From assembly GCA_965216515.1 (NCBI GenBank), contig OZ244173.1:3286001-3350000 (forward strand): a stretch of 64,000 bases of DNA, written 5' to 3'. The number at the start of each line of letters is the position of its first letter. Position 1 is the stretch's first letter. The notes under the pieces were generated by a model. That model was given only the letters and a program-made list of their open reading frames with translations, was not told the DNA's origin and made no database searches. Origin of the DNA: CAXMRP01 sp965216515. Its GTDB lineage: Bacteria; Pseudomonadota; Alphaproteobacteria; Rhizobiales; Afifellaceae. Both the position numbers and the translations under genes were made by a program. Below, one piece after another: positions 43,775-52,418 of the stretch.

Positions 43775-46700
43775 ATGACAACCGACACGATGGAAGGCAA
43801 CACGGCGGTCGCCCACATCGCCTACCGGGTGAACGAGGTTTGCGCCATCTATCCGATAACGCCATCCTCGCCGATGGCCGAGCTTGCCGACGAATGGGCG
43901 GCGGCGGGCATTGCGAACATTTGGGGCAATGTGCCGGTCGTGCAGGAGATGCAGTCGGAAGCCGGGGCGGCCGGAACGGCCCACGGATCCCTGCAAAGCG
44001 GCGCACTCACAACGACGTTCACCGCCTCGCAAGGTCTGCTTCTCATGCTGCCGAACATGTTCAAGATCGCCGGCGAGCTGACGCCCGCGGTTTTTCATGT
44101 CGCCGCGCGCTCGATCGCGACGCAGGCCCTTTCCATATTCGGCGACCATCAGGACATCATGGCGGTTCGCGCCGCCGGCTTCGCCATGCTGGGTGCCGCG
44201 TCGGTTCAGGAGGCCCACGATCTCGCCCTTGTTGCCCAGGCCGCGACCCTGCGTTCGCGGGTCCCGTTCATCCACTTCATGGACGGCTTCCGGACCTCTC
44301 ACGAAGTCAACAAGCTTTCTGTGATTCCCGATGACGCCATAAGGGCCATGATCGACGATGACCTGGTGCGGGCGCACCGTGCGCGGGCCCTGAGCCCAGC
44401 AAATCCCTTTGTACGCGGCACCGCGCACAATCCCGACACCTATTTCCAGGCCCGCGAAACGGTCAATCCCTTCTATGCCGCCGTACCCGGAATCGTCCAG
44501 GAGGAGATGGACCGTCTGGGCGATATCACCGGGCGGTCCTACCGCCTGTTTCGCTACGACGGGCATCCGCAAGCCGAGCGCGTCGTCATCGCGATGGGGT
44601 CGGGCGCGGAAGTTGTTCGCGATACGGCGCAGTGGCTTGCCGCGAAAAGTGACAAGGTCGGAGCGTTGCAGGTGCTTCTCTACCGGCCGTTTTCATGTGC
44701 GGATTTTCTCGCCGCCATGCCCGAAAGCGTGGCATCGATCGCCGTCCTCGACCGCACCAAGGAACCGGGCGCCGCCGGCGAACCGTTGTTCCAGGATGTG
44801 GTCGCCGCCTATGCCCAAACCGACCGGCTGCCGAAAATCATCGGCGGACGGTTCGGACTGTCGTCGAAGGAATTTCATCCCGGCATGGCCAAGGCCGTGT
44901 TCGACGAACTCGCCCGACCGCAGCCGCGGCGGGGCTTCACCATCGGCATCAATGACGACGTGTCGGGAACCAGCCTGGAATGGGATGACGATTTCGACAT
45001 TGAGCCCGATACGTCGACGCGCGCGATCTTCTTCGGTCTCGGCGCCGACGGAACGGTCGGCGCCAACAAGAACAGCGTCAAGATACTGGCCGAGGCCCCG
45101 GATCGGTACGCCCAGGGTTATTTTGTCTACGATTCCCACAAATCCGGGGCCGAGACGATTTCCCACCTGCGCTTCGGCAGTGAGCCCATCAGCGCGCCGT
45201 ATCTCATACGCCACGCAAATTTCGTTGCATGTCACAAGTTCGAGTTTGTCAGGAAGCGCGACATTCTCCATGCGGCGGCGCCCGGCGCCACGTTTCTCCT
45301 GAACGCGCCCCACGGTCCCCAGGACATCTGGAACGAGTTGCCGCGCTCGGTTCAGGAGACGATACTCGAAAAAGACCTGCGCCTGTTCGCGATCGACGCA
45401 ACCAGGGTCGCCCGCGATCTGGGACTTGGTCCCCGGGTCAACACAATCCTCCAGACCTGTTTTTTCGCCCTTTCCGGTGTGCTCCCGCGCGATGCGGCCA
45501 TCACCAGGATCAAGGCATCGATCGAAAAGGCCTATGGGCGCCGGGGTGGCACGATCGTCAAGAAGAATTTCGCGGCCGTCGACGCCGCGCTGGAGAATCT
45601 GCATGAGGTGGAGATGCCGGGCCGGGCGACCAGCACGTTTGATCTGGCGCCGCCGGTTCCGGAATTCGCGCCCGCCTTCGTTCGCCAGGTTGCCGGGCCG
45701 ATGATGGCCGGGCGCGGCGATTCGATTCCGGTAAGCGCCATGCCGGTCGACGGAACCTTCCCGTCCGGAACGACCGCATACGAGAAGCGCAATATCGCCG
45801 TCGAAGTGCCGGAATGGGATGCCGAATTGTGTATCCAGTGCGGTCAGTGCGCCATCGTCTGTCCGCACAGCGTCATCCGCGCGAAATACTACGACGAGGA
45901 GGCGCTGGAAGGCGCACCGGACGGGTTTCCCTCCGCACCCGTCAATGCGCGGGGCTTCCCCGGCAGCAGATACACGCTCCAGATCTTTCCGGAGGATTGT
46001 ACCGGCTGCGCGATCTGTGTCGAAAACTGTCCCGCATCGAGCCCGGCGGATCTTGGCCGCAAGGCCATCAACATGGTCGACAAGGCGCCACAGCTCGACG
46101 ACGCGCGGCGGAATATCGCCTTCTTCGACGGAATTCCGCTGCCCCGTCGCTCACGTGTCAATTTCGCCAATGTCCGGGGCGTCCAGTTTCTGGAACCGTT
46201 GTTTGAGTTCAGCGGCGCCTGCGCCGGCTGTGGCGAAACGCCTTATCTCAAACTGCTCAGCCAGTTGTTCGGTGACCGGCTGCAGATCGCCAACGCCACC
46301 GGCTGTTCCTCGATCTTTGGCGGGAACCTGCCGACGACACCGTGGTGCAAGGGCGAGGACGGCCGCGGGCCGGCATGGTCCAACTCCTTGTTTGAGGACA
46401 ATGCGGAGTTTGGGCTCGGCTACCGGCTCGCCGCCGACAAGCAGACACAGGTTGCGCGTTCGTTGCTCCGCGAGATGGCGGGCGATATCGATCAGGAGCT
46501 TGCAGATGCGATCCTTGATGCGCCGCAGGTCAACGAGAGCGAGTTTGCAGCCCAGTATGAACGCCTCCAGAACCTGCGGACGGAGCTTCAAAAGCGCGAT
46601 GACGAACGTTCCGCGACGCTCTTGTCGGTGATGGATTTTCTTGTCCGCCGCAGCATCTGGATCGTTGGCGGCGACGGTTGGGCCTACGACATCGGGTATG

Positions 46701-47326
46701 GGGGGCTCGACCATGTCCTGGCCCAGGACCGCGACGTCAATGTGCTGGTCCTCGACACCGAAGTTTACTCCAACACCGGCGGCCAGGCCTCCAAGGCCAC
46801 GCCGCTCGGCGCAATGGCGAAGTTCGCCGCCGCCGGCAAGACCGTGCCGCGCAAGGATCTGGCCATGCAGGCGATAGCCTATGGCTACGTATATGTGGCC
46901 CAGGTCGCCATGGGGGCCAATCCCGAACAGACGCTGATCGCGTTCCGCGAAGCGGAGGCCTACCCGGGCCCTTCGCTGATCCTCGCTTACTCGCACTGCA
47001 TCGCGCACGGTATCGATATGCGATATGGCATGAAGCAGCAGGCGCGGGCGACGGCGGCCGGCTACTGGCCGCTTTTCCGGTATGACCCGACGCGCAGGCG
47101 GGGCGGCCAGAATCCGTTCCGCCTCGACAGCACAAGACCGCGGCTGAAGCTTGAGGATTTTGCCAATCGCGAACTCCGCTACAGCGCCCTGGCGCGCTCC
47201 GACGCCGCCGGCGCCGCGCACATGCTGCGCCAGGCGCAGGCGGTCATCGACGAGCGGTTCCGGGTTTATGAGGATCTCGCCGGCCGCGACGGCAGCCGGT
47301 TCCTTCCAAACTGGGAGGAAGCATAA
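43775..47326 (+). CDS. nifJ: pyruvate:ferredoxin (flavodoxin) oxidoreductase
   Basis: The product is 1183 aa, the usual length of homodimeric PFOR. All domains are present: YPITPSSPMAE at the start, the CoA-binding region, two [4Fe-4S] motifs (CIQCGQCAIVCP, CTGCAICVENCP), CAGCGETPY of the proximal cluster and the TPP motif GDGWAYDIGYGGLD with NTGGQASKATP. It oxidises pyruvate or another 2-oxo acid to the acyl-CoA with release of CO2 and reduction of ferredoxin. The cluster context suggests electrons go to or from the GltD-like protein. Substrate breadth cannot be told. Confidence 0.95.
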   Translation: MTTDTMEGNTAVAHIAYRVNEVCAIYPITPSSPMAELADEWAAAGIANIWGNVPVVQEMQSEAGAAGTAHGSLQSGALTTTFTASQGLLLMLPNMFKIAGELTPAVFHVAARSIATQALSIFGDHQDIMAVRAAGFAMLGAASVQEAHDLALVAQAATLRSRVPFIHFMDGFRTSHEVNKLSVIPDDAIRAMIDDDLVRAHRARALSPANPFVRGTAHNPDTYFQARETVNPFYAAVPGIVQEEMDRLGDITGRSYRLFRYDGHPQAERVVIAMGSGAEVVRDTAQWLAAKSDKVGALQVLLYRPFSCADFLAAMPESVASIAVLDRTKEPGAAGEPLFQDVVAAYAQTDRLPKIIGGRFGLSSKEFHPGMAKAVFDELARPQPRRGFTIGINDDVSGTSLEWDDDFDIEPDTSTRAIFFGLGADGTVGANKNSVKILAEAPDRYAQGYFVYDSHKSGAETISHLRFGSEPISAPYLIRHANFVACHKFEFVRKRDILHAAAPGATFLLNAPHGPQDIWNELPRSVQETILEKDLRLFAIDATRVARDLGLGPRVNTILQTCFFALSGVLPRDAAITRIKASIEKAYGRRGGTIVKKNFAAVDAALENLHEVEMPGRATSTFDLAPPVPEFAPAFVRQVAGPMMAGRGDSIPVSAMPVDGTFPSGTTAYEKRNIAVEVPEWDAELCIQCGQCAIVCPHSVIRAKYYDEEALEGAPDGFPSAPVNARGFPGSRYTLQIFPEDCTGCAICVENCPASSPADLGRKAINMVDKAPQLDDARRNIAFFDGIPLPRRSRVNFANVRGVQFLEPLFEFSGACAGCGETPYLKLLSQLFGDRLQIANATGCSSIFGGNLPTTPWCKGEDGRGPAWSNSLFEDNAEFGLGYRLAADKQTQVARSLLREMAGDIDQELADAILDAPQVNESEFAAQYERLQNLRTELQKRDDERSATLLSVMDFLVRRSIWIVGGDGWAYDIGYGGLDHVLAQDRDVNVLVLDTEVYSNTGGQASKATPLGAMAKFAAAGKTVPRKDLAMQAIAYGYVYVAQVAMGANPEQTLIAFREAEAYPGPSLILAYSHCIAHGIDMRYGMKQQARATAAGYWPLFRYDPTRRRGGQNPFRLDSTRPRLKLEDFANRELRYSALARSDAAGAAHMLRQAQAVIDERFRVYEDLAGRDGSRFLPNWEEA

Positions 47327-48327
47327 TGGATCTCAAGACCAGCTATCTGGGCCTTGAACTGGCGCACCCCGTCGTGGCTTCGGCAAGCCCGCTGGCTCGC
47401 GAATTCGATGGAATCCGCCGGCTTGAGGATGGCGGGTGTGCCGCGGTCGTCATGCCGTCGATCTACGAGGAGGAAATCGAGGCCGAGGATTCAGCGATCG
47501 CCGAACTGATCGACCGGGGCAGTTTCGCCCATCCGGAAGCCACCAGCTACTTCCCCAGCCCGACATGGAACGTCGGTGGCCTGGCCGGACGGATCGATAC
47601 GCTGCGGCGGGCCAGCGAAGCATGTGCGATTCCGGTCATCGCAAGCCTCAACGGTTCGACCCCGGCGGGCTGGCTGGAAGTCGCGCATGAACTTGAAGAG
47701 GCGGGCGCCGCCGCAATCGAGCTCAACATCTACCGTGTGCCGGCCGACCCGGCGCTGGACGGCCGTGCCGTGGAGGAACAATGGCTGGACACGGTGCGGG
47801 CGGTGCGCGACAGCGTCAAGCTGCCGCTTGCCGTCAAGCTTGGGCCGTGGCTGAGTTCGCCGGCGAATTTCGCGGCGCGACTAGCCGAAGCCGGTGCCGA
47901 CGGGCTTGTCATGTTCAACCGGTTCTATGAGCCGGACATCGATCTGTCAGCGCTCCGGCCAAAGCCCGACCTCCAGTTGAGCCAGCCCTATGAAATCCGC
48001 CAGTCCCTGATGTGGATTGCCCTGCTGGCCGGGCGGATCGACGTATCCCTGGCCGCCACAAGTGGTGTTGAATCCCATGAGGAAGTGATCAAATACCTGC
48101 TCGCCGGCGCCGATATCGTCATGACCGCATCATCGCTTTTGCGCCATGGTCCGCAACATGCGCAAACCCTCAAACGCGGACTTGAGGACTGGATGGAAGG
48201 GCGCGGCTTTGCCTGTGTCCGCGACGTTCGCGGGCGCCTGGCCGCCTCCCGGCTTGCCGAACCGGAATCCTATGTGCGGGCACAGTATATCCAGATCCTG
48301 ACCGGTTACGGCGCGCCCGTCCGGTGA
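47326..48327 (+). CDS. dihydroorotate dehydrogenase-like protein
   Basis: The product is 333 aa and an FMN-barrel protein of the PyrD/PreA type. It starts MDLKTSYLGLELAHPVVASASPLA; later IELNIY, LPLAVKLGP and the C-terminal phosphate-binding segments are present. The region of the PyrD catalytic residue differs from true pyrimidine enzymes, so I doubt a role in UMP synthesis. The ATG shares its first base with the PFOR stop. Association of a DHOD-like flavoprotein with PFOR and a GltD-like protein suggests an oxidoreductase that takes electrons from ferredoxin. Confidence 0.9.
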   Translation: MDLKTSYLGLELAHPVVASASPLAREFDGIRRLEDGGCAAVVMPSIYEEEIEAEDSAIAELIDRGSFAHPEATSYFPSPTWNVGGLAGRIDTLRRASEACAIPVIASLNGSTPAGWLEVAHELEEAGAAAIELNIYRVPADPALDGRAVEEQWLDTVRAVRDSVKLPLAVKLGPWLSSPANFAARLAEAGADGLVMFNRFYEPDIDLSALRPKPDLQLSQPYEIRQSLMWIALLAGRIDVSLAATSGVESHEEVIKYLLAGADIVMTASSLLRHGPQHAQTLKRGLEDWMEGRGFACVRDVRGRLAASRLAEPESYVRAQYIQILTGYGAPVR

Positions 48328-48355
48328 TCTGAACCGCTGTGACGGGCAGGTGGCA

Positions 48356-48395
48356 GCCGGCGAATTCCGCCTTCGGCGTCCGGCGCACGCTTTTT
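48356..48395 (+). terminator. probable terminator of the PFOR operon
   Basis: GCCGG (48356-48360) pairs with CCGGC (48380-48384). An inner CGCC-TTC-GGCG hairpin lies between them, and five T residues follow at 48391-48395. It lies between the PFOR operon and the convergent desaturase gene. The spacing of the T-run from the stem is longer than ideal. Confidence 0.45.
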
Positions 48396-48480
48396 CACAC
48401 CGCCCGGCCGGGCCCGCCGGAATTTCAGGACCGGTCCGCCAATCGCCCGCGGCGGCCCCGACTGGTCGCCCCTCTGTTCC

Positions 48481-49566
48481 TCACTGGGCGGCCATTGCCA
48501 TCGGCTCGACATCGCCGTGAAACTCCGGAAGGTAGGGCTTGGCTGTTGCCGGCAGGTCGCGCTTGAGGAACACGTTTTCATATCGAAGCTGGCGTCTCAG
48601 CACCGGCCACACCTCCCGATATCCGGCGAGGATCGATGGTGTCGGCGCCGGCAGATCGTGCTTGATCAGGTCATGAAGGCGGGGCAGGGCATGATAGGGC
48701 ACCATCGGAAACATGTGATGCTCCACATGATAGTTCATGTTCCAGTAGATGAACCTGCTGATCGGGTTCATGTAAACCGTGCGGCTGTTCAGCCGGTGGT
48801 CGAGAACGTCTTCCGCCAGTCCCGCATGCTGCAGCACGCCGGTCATCACATGGTGCCATGCTCCATAGAGCCGCGGCAGACCGATCACCATCAGCGGCAG
48901 GATCGAGCCGAGATAGATCGCCAGCCCGAATGTGGCGGCATAGATCGCCACCCAGATCCGGGCCACGGCATAGACCCGCCCCTGCTCCGATTCCGGTATG
49001 AATGTCCGTTCATCGTCATCTAGGTTTCCGGATGCATTCAGCAGCATCAGCTTCATGGCGTTGTAGCTGTCAACGATCCCGAAGAAGTTGAGGCCGATGC
49101 GCAGCAGGTCCGGCGGCCGCATGGCGACGATTTCCGGATCGCGCCCGACGATGATCGTGTCGGTATGGTGGCGGGCGTGGCTCCAGCGCCAGCGCACGGG
49201 ATTGCGCATGATCATGAATGAGGCGATGTGATAGACCGCCAGATTCATCCACTGGGTCTTGAAGGCGGTGCCGTGGCCGCATTCGTGCCAGCGCGAATCG
49301 CTCGCCGAACCGTAGAGCACCCCGTAGGCCAGCCAGAAGGGGGCCGACCACCAGGACGGCCACAGCGCGATCCCCATGCCGGCGAACCCGATCATGCAGC
49401 CGTAAAGGATGATCGTATCGCGGATCGCCGGCTGGTCGCTGCGCCGCATCAGGTCCTTCATGGTCTTGCGCGGCACATCGGTGTGATACCATGCCGCGGT
49501 GGCAAGGCCGCTCTCGACGGCTTTCCGTGCCTCTTCGCCGGTCAGGCTGTAATCCCGTTTTCTCAT
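48481..49566 (-). CDS. fatty-acid-desaturase-like di-iron oxygenase, MocD-like
   Basis: The product is 361 aa and membrane-bound. Three histidine boxes are clear: HECGHG (94-99), HARHH (130-134) and HVEHH (280-284), with QHAGL (247-251) between. They bind a di-iron centre. Hydrophobic segments lie at about 50-85, 106-120 and 200-230. Family members include desaturases, hydroxylases and the rhizopine protein MocD, thought to demethylate 3-O-methyl-scyllo-inosamine with MocE and MocF. It follows iolJ by 189 bp in the iol operon direction. No ferredoxin or reductase partner is seen beside it. ATG 49566 has GAGGCGGG upstream. Confidence 0.88.
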   Translation of the reverse strand: MRKRDYSLTGEEARKAVESGLATAAWYHTDVPRKTMKDLMRRSDQPAIRDTIILYGCMIGFAGMGIALWPSWWSAPFWLAYGVLYGSASDSRWHECGHGTAFKTQWMNLAVYHIASFMIMRNPVRWRWSHARHHTDTIIVGRDPEIVAMRPPDLLRIGLNFFGIVDSYNAMKLMLLNASGNLDDDERTFIPESEQGRVYAVARIWVAIYAATFGLAIYLGSILPLMVIGLPRLYGAWHHVMTGVLQHAGLAEDVLDHRLNSRTVYMNPISRFIYWNMNYHVEHHMFPMVPYHALPRLHDLIKHDLPAPTPSILAGYREVWPVLRRQLRYENVFLKRDLPATAKPYLPEFHGDVEPMAMAAQ

Positions 49567-49755
49567 GCCCGCCTCGCATACCCGTCTCGGATGTTCAAGC
49601 CTTCGATCGTCCGGTTCCCGTCTGTACCAGAATAGAAACAAACCCCGGTTCCGCACAACAAGGCGCGCGGGAACGGTCGCGGTCCATTGCCGCTTTCATC
49701 CGGCAATCGGCGCCCGCCGCCGGTCGGTCCGGACAGCAGATCCCGGCCCGGATAT

Positions 49756-50586
49756 TCACGCCGGTTTCAGCGACCGCAGGATCCGGCGCGTGGCCGCGAC
49801 GACCGGATCGTGGGTCTCCCCCAGGATCGCGACCCGGTCAAAGCGCGCCGGGTCGCGGTTCACGGCCACCCGCAACGCATCGCCGAACGCCATGCGCAGC
49901 TCCGTTCCGATATTAAACTTGCAGATTTTCGAACCCCGCGCCAGCGAGGTGCGCTGGGCAACCGGTACGCCCGATCCACCATGGATAACGAGCGGAATAT
50001 CACACATCTCCCCGATCGCCGCGATCCGGGCTTCATCCAGGCTGTTGCCGGCGCTTTGCTGCAGATGCTGGTTGCCGACGGATATGGCCAGGGCGTCCAC
50101 GCCTGTTTGAAGGGCGAACCGTGCAGCTTCGTGCGGGTCGGTGCCGGCCGATTCGGTTTTGCCGAAATAGCCGACATGCCCGACTTCGCCTTCGCAGGAG
50201 ACGCCGGCCCGATGAGCCATTTCCGCGATCGCGGCTGTTTCGGCGATATTCTGCGCGATTGGCTTGCGTGAGCCGTCGTACATCACCGAGGTAAAGCCGC
50301 AATCAATCGCCGCGCGGCAGTCTTCATCGCTGTAGCCGTGGTCAAGATGGGCGACGACCGGCACGGCCGCCTGATCAGCCAGATATCGGAACATCTTCGC
50401 CAGCACCGGCAACGGCGTATGCGCGCGGCAGGCAGGCCCCGCCTGCAGGATCACCGGCACTTCCTCCGCCTCCGCCGCGGCGACATATGCCCGCATGTCT
50501 TCCCAGCCGAGGCAGACCACGCCGGCAATTGCATGGCAATTCCGCAGGGCCGGCTGCAGCACGTCCGACAGCGTGGCAAGCGTCAT
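49756..50586 (-). CDS. iolJ: class II aldolase, IolJ-type
   Basis: The product is 276 aa with the zinc-dependent class II aldolase fold. AHLDHG and HGGSG carry metal-site histidines, and the phosphate-binding tail includes KFNIGTELR. In the inositol pathway IolJ cleaves 2-deoxy-5-keto-D-gluconate 6-phosphate to DHAP and malonate semialdehyde. Its place after iolB, iolC and iolD supports that over fructose-1,6-bisphosphate aldolase. The ATG overlaps the iolB stop by four bases. Confidence 0.88.
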   Translation of the reverse strand: MTLATLSDVLQPALRNCHAIAGVVCLGWEDMRAYVAAAEAEEVPVILQAGPACRAHTPLPVLAKMFRYLADQAAVPVVAHLDHGYSDEDCRAAIDCGFTSVMYDGSRKPIAQNIAETAAIAEMAHRAGVSCEGEVGHVGYFGKTESAGTDPHEAARFALQTGVDALAISVGNQHLQQSAGNSLDEARIAAIGEMCDIPLVIHGGSGVPVAQRTSLARGSKICKFNIGTELRMAFGDALRVAVNRDPARFDRVAILGETHDPVVAATRRILRSLKPA

Positions 50587-51425
50587 TTGAACTTCGCGAT
50601 CATGTCCTTGATGCCGGGGATCGTCTCGATCTGGTCGGCGTGGCAGGGCTGGAAGTACTGAACCAGGCTGCGCTGGCTGAGCCCGCCAAGGATCGTGAAG
50701 TAATACATTTCATATCCCGGCAGCACGCAACAGGGATGGTATCCCTTGTCCAGGCAAATCGTTGAGCCATTGACGATGTGGTAGGCGTCGCCAGCCTTGC
50801 CGTCCTCGCGCTGCAGCATCTGCAGGCCGGATCCGTGAGGCGGCCGAAACCGGAAATTGTAGGTTTCATCGTGCCGCGTTTCATGCGGCAGACGGTCGGT
50901 GTCGTGTTTGTGGCTGGGAAATCCCGACCAGCCGCCCTGGCCCACCGTATAGAGCTCGCTCACCAGAAGGCGCCCCACGCGTCCGTGCTGCTTCTGGCCC
51001 AGGATATGTTTGATCTTGCGGTGCGTCTTGGTGTCATCGGATCCGTATTGGACGAGGTCGATATCGTCGGGGCGCACGTCAAACGGCTCCAGCACCTTGT
51101 CGTAGGCTGCGCCTGCGACAAAGACTTCCGCCGTGCCGGAAACACAGACCATCCGCGTCCGGGCGCCTGCAGGCACATAGACGCCTTCCGGTTCACCATC
51201 CCACACATCCTCGCCGCGATTGCCCAGCGCCGGAAAGGACGTGCCTTCGACCTCGACGTCAATCGTACCGGTGGCCGGAACGATACTGGTTTCGTAGCCC
51301 GGCACCTGGTATTCGAAGCTTTGCCCCGCCTCCAGTTTGACGATGTTGAAGTAGTTTAAAGGGACCAGTTCGTTGTTCGCATCAACGATCGGTTTGTTTT
51401 GGTTGTCGAACGGGGCGATATGCAT
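50583..51425 (-). CDS. iolB: 5-deoxy-glucuronate isomerase
   Basis: The product is 280 aa with two cupin domains. The metal-binding motif HKHDTDRLPHETRHDE lies in the second, and WDGEPEGVYVPAG in the first. It isomerises 5-deoxy-D-glucuronate to 2-deoxy-5-keto-D-gluconate in myo-inositol catabolism. It lies 12 bp after iolC. It starts at ATG 51425. It should be a soluble cytosolic enzyme. Confidence 0.93.
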   Translation of the reverse strand: MHIAPFDNQNKPIVDANNELVPLNYFNIVKLEAGQSFEYQVPGYETSIVPATGTIDVEVEGTSFPALGNRGEDVWDGEPEGVYVPAGARTRMVCVSGTAEVFVAGAAYDKVLEPFDVRPDDIDLVQYGSDDTKTHRKIKHILGQKQHGRVGRLLVSELYTVGQGGWSGFPSHKHDTDRLPHETRHDETYNFRFRPPHGSGLQMLQREDGKAGDAYHIVNGSTICLDKGYHPCCVLPGYEMYYFTILGGLSQRSLVQYFQPCHADQIETIPGIKDMIAKFK

Positions 51426-51437
51426 GGATCGGTCCTC

Positions 51438-52418
51438 TCAAACAGCGGTTGGCCCGGGATGGGAGGACAGGAAATCCTCAAGATCGGCGGTCGTCGGCAT
51501 GGCGGGCGCACAGCCGACCCGGCTGACCACGATCGATGCACTGGCCGAGCCGCGCATCACGGCGTCGTGCAGCGTGTGGCCGGCCGCCAGCGAGGCAACG
51601 AATCCGCCCAAAAAGCTGTCGCCGGCCCCGGTGGGTTTCAAAACGGAGACCGGAAAGATACCGGTGCGAAATTCGCTGTCAGGCGTAATCGTGATCGCGC
51701 CTGCCTCACCCATCTTGAAAATGACGATTTGCGCCGATGTGGCCGCCAATTCACGTGCCTTGTCCGGTCCCTTGCCATAATCGCCGGCCATGAAACCGAA
51801 TTCGACATCATTGCCGACGATGATGTCACAAAGCGCGGCGGCCCGGGAATAGACGTCGGCGGCAACCGCGGCCGACGGCCAGCTGTAGGGCCGATAGTCC
51901 ACGTCGAATATCAGCGGCAGCCCGGCGGATTTCGCCAGTTCAAGGGCATGCAGCGCCGCACTGCGGGAGGGTTCGGCGGCAAGCACGGTTCCGGTCGTGA
52001 TCAAGGCGCTGAAGCCCGCGAAATCGATGGATGCGATGTCTTCCAACGTCATCTGAAAATCGGCCGCGCCATTGCGGTAGATGACCGACTGGTGATCCTC
52101 GACGCGGCTCTCCACAACCGCCAGCGAGTTGCGGGCCTCGCCGCCAACGCTTTTCACATGGCTGCGGTCGATGCCGTATTTGTCCAGTTCGCCCAGGCAA
52201 AATCGTCCGACCGCATCATCGGATACGGACGTAACCAATGCGGCGTACCCGCCATGCTTGGTGATCGCCACGCCGATATTGGCCGAAGAACCGCCCAGAC
52301 AGGCGTAGAACCGTTCCGCCTCCTCAATTCGCGTTCCCGCCGGATCCGCATACAGGTCCATGCCCGCTCGTCCGATAATCAGGAAACGATTGCCCCTTAT
52401 GCGCTCAAGGTTCGCCAT
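51438..52418 (-). CDS. iolC: 5-dehydro-2-deoxygluconokinase
   Basis: The product is 326 aa and a PfkB-family kinase, with the substrate-binding start GGSSANIGVAITKHGG and the catalytic motif TGAGDSFLGGF. It phosphorylates 2-deoxy-5-keto-D-gluconate at O6 using ATP. The start ATG shares a base with the iolD stop (TGATG), so translation is coupled. The family length is normal. Order iolD-iolC-iolB-iolJ fixes the role. Confidence 0.93.
   Translation of the reverse strand: MANLERIRGNRFLIIGRAGMDLYADPAGTRIEEAERFYACLGGSSANIGVAITKHGGYAALVTSVSDDAVGRFCLGELDKYGIDRSHVKSVGGEARNSLAVVESRVEDHQSVIYRNGAADFQMTLEDIASIDFAGFSALITTGTVLAAEPSRSAALHALELAKSAGLPLIFDVDYRPYSWPSAAVAADVYSRAAALCDIIVGNDVEFGFMAGDYGKGPDKARELAATSAQIVIFKMGEAGAITITPDSEFRTGIFPVSVLKPTGAGDSFLGGFVASLAAGHTLHDAVMRGSASASIVVSRVGCAPAMPTTADLEDFLSSHPGPTAV

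Noticed and set aside
47326..48327. True pyrimidine-synthesis dihydroorotate dehydrogenase (pyrD)
   Set aside because: The gene is coupled to PFOR and not to pyr genes, and its active-site region differs from PyrD.
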